From Choanephora cucurbitarum (taxonomy: Eukaryota > Mucoromycota > Mucoromycetes > Mucorales > Choanephoraceae), in NCBI GenBank assembly GCA_025331435.1, contig JAIWNI010000204.1, forward strand, positions 1 to 25,093: a DNA stretch of 25,093 nucleotides, read 5' to 3'. Shown piece after piece: positions 20,025 through 25,093 of the stretch (positions within the stretch are counted from its first letter, which is position 1; the number at the start of each line of letters is the position of its first letter). The position numbers and the translations under genes are program-made. The notes beneath the pieces are model-generated. The model was not told where the DNA came from. It made no database searches and saw only the letters and a list, made by a program, of their open reading frames with translations.

Positions 20025-20389
20025 TTTTTCGGTCTTTCTTTCTTTATGAGCTATATAAAAAGAGAAAATATAAAAAGAAAAGAAAAGGAAAAAAAAAAGA
20101 GTGCGAGAGACTGTGTGTGTGCGCAAACAAACTGGTGGAGCAAACTGCGCGCTGTTTTAATAGGAGATTCAAGTACAACATAATCAAGCTACAGTTTATG
20201 ACGTCTCTTCAAATCAGTGAGTTTCGCATTCATTTAATTAACTCCTTTTCTTTTCAGTTACTATTTTTTTTTAAATTTTATTTCTGGACTCAACAAATAG
20301 CCTTCGCCTCCCTCCTCTCCCCTCCGCTTTCTATCACTCAAAGAAACACATTAAGAAAACGACAGAGAGAAGCAACTCAATTAGACAGA
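20025..20389. promoter_or_regulatory. Divergent promoter region, V-ATPase a / BAR-SH3
   Basis: 365 bases lie between the two divergent start codons. It contains an A/G-rich block on the plus strand (about 20054-20102), a GTGTGTG stretch near 20113, TTTTTTTTAAATTTTATTT near 20264-20282 and a C/T-rich block (about 20309-20338) just upstream of the BAR-SH3 start. A long plus-strand open frame here overlaps V-ATPase exon 1 antisense and is low complexity, so I do not call it a gene. Confidence 0.5.
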
Positions 20390-22280
20390 ATGATAAGCAT
20401 ATTGGAAAGTTTAAACAGGCAAGTAGTTCAATAACTCTTGTTGTCAATGGTTTCTCCTTTTTTTTTGTTGTAAGAGAATTAACCTAACTACAATCTAAAG
20501 TGGACTGGAGAAAGGTTCGGTGGAGCCAAAGTTACTCTACAGACTGAGGATTTCCAAAAACTTGAACAAGAAACAGACCATAGAAGAGATGGGTATGAAA
20601 ATGTAGTCGAATCAGTTGAATTAGTCCATTCCTACCTTCTCAAGAAAAAGACATCACCTGAGGATGCTAAAATAAAGATGATGCCCTTTGAAATCCTGGG
20701 TACCTCTCTCTATCATATGGCTCTGCACTTCCAGACGAATCCGCATTAGGTAAGTCTTTCACTTTTTTACTTGATACATCCTATTGACAAGCAATATCAG
20801 GTATTGCTCTCAATCAACCTCGGTCAAGCTGAAACACGCATTGCAGCATTACAAGAAGGCATTTGCATACGACATAAAAACGAATATATGAATGTTCTAT
20901 CAACAGGCCTTTTGGAATACAAAGAATATGATTCATTACGAAAGAAATTGACATCCCGTAGATTAGATTATGATTCTAAATTGAATCGTTTTTAAACAAG
21001 GCTAAAAAGGAAAAGCCGGAGTTAGAACACGAAATGCAAGCTGCTAGAATGAAATATGAGGATACAGAGCATGACTTAATTCAGAAATGGCTTATTTACA
21101 GGAATTTGAGGTAAAATTAAAAGAGGAAGTCCATGAAGAAGGGTTTATCTAAGCTTTTATTGTTTGGGGGGTTATGCTAACTCTTTTTTTCTTTCTTTAG
21201 GAAGAACATAGAGATGCCCTTTTAGGCCTGATAGAAGCACAATGTACATATCACGCTCAGGCTAAAGAGTTATTGGAGGCGATTAAAAAGAATTGGGGTA
21301 GGGCTTAAGCTCAGATCCTCGTGAATTCATTGGGTAATGTGATGGTCAGACCTTCAGAATCGACACATCCAACAGCTGTCCCTGCAGCTTCTATCACTGA
21401 GGATATGGGTCGTAAAGGCAGTGTTGACACTTTTGCATCCACTCAACAGACAAAAGAACCAATTGCCTCTACCCGCAACATCACCACTTTTACCAACACC
21501 CTCTTTGTTGACGGCAAACAACACTGCCTTCAGCAGCAGCAAACACCAATCACAACGGACTTCGACATCACTAGCATCAACTATAGTGCCACCGCCAGCT
21601 ACTGCCACACCATCCATCCCAATGGAACACCCATTATCCAGTACAGAAGCTCCACCTGAAAGACAATGTAAGTTGCTAAATTTGATATTAAGCCAGGCTA
21701 GTCTTGACTTCATTCATTAGATTCTGGAGAATACGAAAAGTATCGAAAGGCTCTTTTTGATTTTAATGGACAGAACGATGATGAGATCTCATTCAAGACT
21801 GGCGAAATCATTGCAGTTATCAATGAGATAGATAAAGGCTGGTGGTTAGGCGAAGTACACTCAAAGCGTGGCATTTTCCCTGTCAACTATACTGAGGAGT
21901 ACCTCAAGCCTGTCAATGACAACTTATATGAAGCTAGAGAAAGACCATCAATTACGATAGAACGTGATGAGCTTGAACAGCACCAACTTTCAAATCCTCG
22001 TGTTGCTGAGACTTACTCAAACGGAGTAACATCACCGACCATCACTAGCGACACTCTGTCTGTAGATTCATCAGTTTCATCCTCTTCTAGTCGTCGTCCT
22101 CTTCCACCTCCTGCTGCCGTCTCATCTCCTGTTGTCTTTCCAGCACGAACAACCAGCCTCTCGAGAAAACGATCGACTGTCAAGAGAGCACCTCCACCCC
22201 CACCTCCTCTTCGAGTGGCTGCTACTGAACCACCTTATATCAAACCAGCATCAGTTCATCTTGATTCTAGTTCAGAATAG
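20390..22280 (+). CDS. Endophilin-like BAR-SH3 protein (frame-broken)
   Basis: A membrane-curving adaptor, probably about 530 residues. Exons are 20390-20418, 20501-20749, 20801-21110, 21201-21667 and 21721-22280. After correcting one missing T, exon 1 reads MISI, one residue, then GKFKQ, and joins WTGERFGGAKVTLQTEDF. This resembles the N-terminal helix and start of endophilin-type BAR domains. BAR helices continue with GSALPDESALG, INLGQAETRIAALQEG, RRLDYDSKLNRF and LLGLIEAQCTYHAQAKELL. A Pro/Ser/Thr-rich linker follows. An SH3 domain then starts at KALFDF, with DDEISFKTGEII, GWWLGE and GIFPVNY intact. The tail is Ser/Pro-rich with a PPPPPP run, a possible SH3 ligand. Intron 1 is GC-AG. About seven or eight single-base shifts lie in the BAR and linker exons; the SH3 exon is clean. 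In fungi such proteins act in endocytosis and actin organisation. Confidence 0.85.
20419..20500 (+). other. GC-AG intron of the BAR-SH3 gene
   Basis: The intron starts GCAAGT after CAG and ends CTAAAG. The branch-like CTAAC (CCTAACTA) lies about 16 bases before the acceptor. The strong flanking consensus (CAG before, AAGT after) is typical of the minority GC-donor class. The assignment depends on joining GKFKQ to WTGERFGG. Confidence 0.6.
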
Positions 22281-22617
22281 CATTGGCCCTTTTTACAAGC
22301 TCCCCTTTGATGTGTAAGCTGTCATTAGACATCATGCTCATTGTAGATATCAACATTGTCAGAAAGCTTGAGCACGTCTAAAATTTAATTTATGTACACA
22401 TGTTTTCTTTATATTACACATAAAATCATTTTCGGTTCTTGTAGATCAACCTCTTTAACTGAATAAATGATAAACTAGAGTAAATTAAAACACATGTAAT
22501 TTATTGTATAGCAAGCATGTGCTGTAGATCTTTTGAGCAAAAACTCAGCAAGAATGAATATATATTTTAATATATTATAGTACAATGAAAGTTAACTATG
22601 GTACAGTAATCTATAAT
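22281..22617. terminator. Convergent 3' region
   Basis: The BAR-SH3 gene (plus) and the pseudokinase gene (minus) converge here, leaving 337 bases for both 3' ends. It is very AT-rich, with AATAAA-like sequence (GAATAAATGA near 22461) on the plus strand and TTTAATATATTATAG-type repeats near 22566-22580. No gene was seen. Confidence 0.4.
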
Positions 22618-24504
22618 TTATGCTTGCTGCTTATGGCGAGCAAAGGCAGAACCTCGAGTACCCAAATGGGCTAAATCCTGGTATGGACTTCTAGGTGGAG
22701 GGAATGGACCTTGAAAGATGAGTCTGAGAGCGTTCTGTAACAGTCTTTTGGTGCGTGAAGAACGGCGTGTCTTCTTGGCCTTTTCCTGTACTGTCGTTGA
22801 CGATGAAGTAGAAAAGCGGGCACTTTTGCTCTTTTGTTGTGGCTGCTCTTGTCGAATTGAGTTATTATTGTTGTCGGCATTATTGTTGTTATTAATAGTA
22901 TTAGTATGAGTATATTATGGTCACTAGCCGCCGCTGCGGAGTGTGTATAATGATCAAGCAGCAGGTGGCGGTAAGGTTCTATCCAAGGGTGGTATATGAT
23001 CAAGTCTAATGAAGCTCTTGTGGAATCTGGAGCAAGCATGTGGCGAATAATGTCTTTGACATCTAATAAAAAAATGGAATGAGAAAAAAAAGCAAAGCCA
23101 CATAAGAGTTGCTAATGAATTACCATCAGATAGATGATTGGGTATACTAAAATCACAATGAAGCATCTTCTTGAACAGTTGCTGATCGTTAGAAGCCGTA
23201 AAAGGGTACTTTCCGACTAGCATTCTGTATAGAAAGATCCCCAGCACCCATATGTCACCTAATTCGCTTTGATTTTGCATTGTTGTTAAACAGTTCGGGT
23301 GGAACGTATTGCGAATTACCCACAAACTTGTGTAATTCGGTTTTGCCGTGACGGGTCATGCGCATCATATCAATGTTCCCTTTCGAGTCGAACAAGAGCA
23401 CCATTTCAGTAGGCTTATCATCCTGTGGTTGCGCCAATTGGAATTTGTTGGCAGCCAGTACCATCTTTGCGAACTTACGCCTGCATAAATCTTCATTGCC
23501 TACAACACCTTTCGGCATGTATTTGTCACTTGATGTTCTTTGAATCGATTTGATCTCATGCCAAGCCTGTTGGTGTTGAGCTGATGGGTTGATAGAAGAT
23601 GTGTCGCTGGAACTGACCTCGACAGAAGACTCAGTCTCTTGAGGTTGTTGCGTAGGTGAAGACATATCCGGGTGTCGTTCGAGGGCAGTAGTTGGATCAA
23701 TAGCATTATTTGAAGAGGCTGATTCTGCCATGCGATCTTCCAATTCATGCTCGCTTATGTATGGCGATGCTTTGCTTTGATGTGTTCCACTGCTGTTACT
23801 ATGAACCATGTTGGATCCTATCGATTCTGACATAATTGTTTCACTTTCTTCGAGAATTGGGCACAAAGGCTGATGGTTTCGGTCTTCGCTTTGAGTTCGA
23901 CTGAAAGACTAGTTAAATAAAAGAAAGAAAAAATAGGAGAATGAAAAAAAAGAAGAAGAAAGAGGTAAAGACAATGAGCCGAAATAAAATAGGTTGTAGG
24001 ACAAGCTTTAAAAGAAAAATAACAATAAACATCTCTAAAAAAAAAGCAGACTGGCTCGGAAACCAGAGCTCCGCTTGGTGCGACATTATACATGTATTTA
24101 ATGTATTCTGCACCGTGTACATGAAACGTGGCACACACATATCAAAATAGCAAACAAATAACCCATTACAGTGTCAAATTGATTATTACCTTATTTGCTT
24201 TCTTTCTGTCATTGGAGTCTACTGGCACTTCTAATGTGGTATTATTCAATACTGATTCAGGAGTAGTTTCGTCACCCAATGCTGAAAAAGACTGTGTCTG
24301 ATGTTTTTGAAGAAGTTTGTTAATGAGCCCTGTTTCTGATGTCTTATGAAGAGATGGACTGGAGAAGGTGGATGAATTATCGGATGTTATAAAGAACGGG
24401 AGTGGAGGTCGATCAGGAGAAAGGGACCTCCAATCAAGTGTGGTATGTGATGAGGAGCTAGCTGTAGAAGCATTGGATTGGTCGTTTTCAATTGTCGCCA
24501 CCAT
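22618..24504 (-). CDS. Tribbles-like protein-kinase-fold pseudokinase (frame-broken)
   Basis: The start is ATG 24504. Exons are 24504-24190, 23908-23124 (one shift near 23265) and 23062-22618; the introns are 281 and 61 bp. Residues 1 to about 230 are Ser/Thr-rich and disordered-looking. A kinase C-lobe follows: RRKFAKMVLAANKFQ (helix E), then DDKPTEMVLLFDSKGNIDMM where active kinases have HRDLKPEN...KL.DFG, then GNSQYVPPEL (APE-like), GDIWVLGIFLYRMLVGKYPF, and DDVKDIIRHMLAPDSTRASL ending HPWIEP. No glycine-rich loop or VAIK Lys is visible, the HRD triad is degenerate (one Asp may remain), and DFG is absent. The C-lobe pattern is closest to CAMK/Tribbles-type kinases. The C-terminus is basic and Ser-rich, reading LAHLGTRGSAFARHKQQA after another shift in a microsatellite near 22870-22920. 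Probably a catalytically dead regulator or scaffold. Confidence 0.75.
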
Positions 24505-25093
24505 GTTTTTATGTGGATTTTATTTCCAAACAGCTTATTTATATGCTTGTAAATAACTGAGGTATTTTCTTTTTAGACACACCATTGAGCATAACGTCGC
24601 TTGTTGAATGGAAAACATAAAACAACGTAGATTATATTGACGTCGTTAGAAACAGACGAAGCAGGTAAGCTTTTTAAAACAAGGAAAGCAAGCAAGCAGG
24701 TACAAGAAAGAAAGAAAGAAAAAGAAAAAAAGAAGAGAGAAAGATCAATATTGAAGGGAGGCTATGTTTTAAAAAAGAAATTCACATACCCGAGCAAAGT
24801 TGACTAATCTAGTAATCCGTCTCTCTTGTCGTTCTCAATAAAAAAAACACAATCGTCCAACCAAGATAACATATAATATTTTCTCTTACTTTTCCGTTTG
24901 ATTCCTGTAAGGGTTTCTATACTTGCTCCTTTAGCTAAAGTGTATCTTCTTTATTAGAGGGAAGATCGTTCCAGGTTTTTTAGAAGCAGTAACACCAACA
25001 CGTTCTTTTTTTCTTCTATTGAAGCCGAACCTATCAATTTACTTTAAATTCTTCTCCTTATTTCATGAAAAGTCAATACGACAATATATCAAA
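24505..25093. promoter_or_regulatory. Upstream region of the pseudokinase gene
   Basis: Nearly 590 bases to the window edge without a recognisable gene. It includes an (AAAG)n-rich block at about 24700-24745 and CAAGCAAGCAGG near 24690, which on the minus strand form a C/T-rich tract typical of fungal promoters. CAATAAAAAAAACAC near 24836 is only AT-rich filler as far as I can see. Confidence 0.4.

Noticed and set aside
19838..20434. 198-residue plus-strand open frame
   Set aside because: It lies antisense to V-ATPase exon 1 and crosses the low-complexity divergent promoter; no ordinary protein features.
22132..22317. Plus-strand open frame with a His/Leu-rich end
   Set aside because: It is an alternative frame of the BAR-SH3 tail exon; the correct frame runs on from the SH3 domain to the stop at 22280.
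24493..24556. GCCACCATG on the plus strand, resembling a Kozak start
   Set aside because: It is the reverse complement of the first codons of the minus-strand pseudokinase gene, and the plus-strand frame ends after about 18 codons.
1..25093. tRNA or rRNA genes
   Set aside because: No tRNA-like box B plus acceptor-stem pairing or rRNA-like conserved stretch was recognised on either strand by eye; a covariance search would be needed to exclude them.

Overview
The window looks like a nuclear segment of an early-diverging fungus, most plausibly Mucoromycota (Mucorales-like). It is AT-rich, and its genes carry many short introns, mostly 49-82 bp, with GTAAGT-type donors and TAG/CAG acceptors. The proteins have fungal architectures: mitochondrial cytochrome c peroxidase, SPX-RING ubiquitin ligase, V-ATPase subunit a, and an endophilin-like BAR-SH3 protein. 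The phylum call is inference; no rRNA or tRNA gene is visible.

Layout. 1-2330 is repeat DNA: a drifting hexanucleotide satellite, (GT)n, a diverged repeat around 763-1130, and an array of 12 short hairpin-forming repeats at 1519-2308. 2330-4290 is mostly non-coding, with a GC-rich nested palindrome near 2420-2460, a CTTTA microsatellite and a possible decayed coding remnant ending at 4280. 4817-5309 (-) is a small cysteine-rich, probably secreted protein. 5595-7008 (-) is cytochrome c peroxidase. 7237-8750 (+) is an unrecognised basic-to-acidic protein. 9890-10547 (+) is a single-pass membrane protein with a Gln-rich tail ending in a PPxY motif. 11903-13620 (-) is an intact SPX-RING protein ending in a CaaX box. 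13695-16479 (-) is an intact type II membrane M13-family metallopeptidase whose third zinc ligand is replaced. 17120-20024 (-) is V-ATPase subunit a. 20390-22280 (+) is an endophilin-like BAR-SH3 protein. 22618-24504 (-) is a protein-kinase-fold protein that appears to be a pseudokinase.

Two themes stand out. First, proteins that keep a fold but have lost key residues: the M13 homologue (Glu ligand to Asn, transition-state His to Ser) and the kinase (no recognisable DFG, degenerate HRD loop, no visible glycine loop). Second, an uneven pattern of single-base indels. Cytochrome c peroxidase, the 7.2-8.75 kb gene, the PPxY gene, V-ATPase a, BAR-SH3 and the pseudokinase each need one to eight or more one-base corrections to read through, while the adjacent M13 and SPX-RING genes need none over about 4 kb of exons. 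The broken genes still read as conserved protein between indels, so I favour uncorrected sequencing indels over true pseudogenes, but the sequence alone cannot decide.

Functionally, several genes relate to vacuole, phosphate and membrane traffic: V-ATPase proton pumping, SPX inositol-pyrophosphate sensing linked to ubiquitination, a PPxY membrane protein that may recruit a Nedd4/Rsp5-type ligase, and a membrane-curving BAR protein divergently transcribed from V-ATPase a. Whether this clustering has any meaning is speculative.
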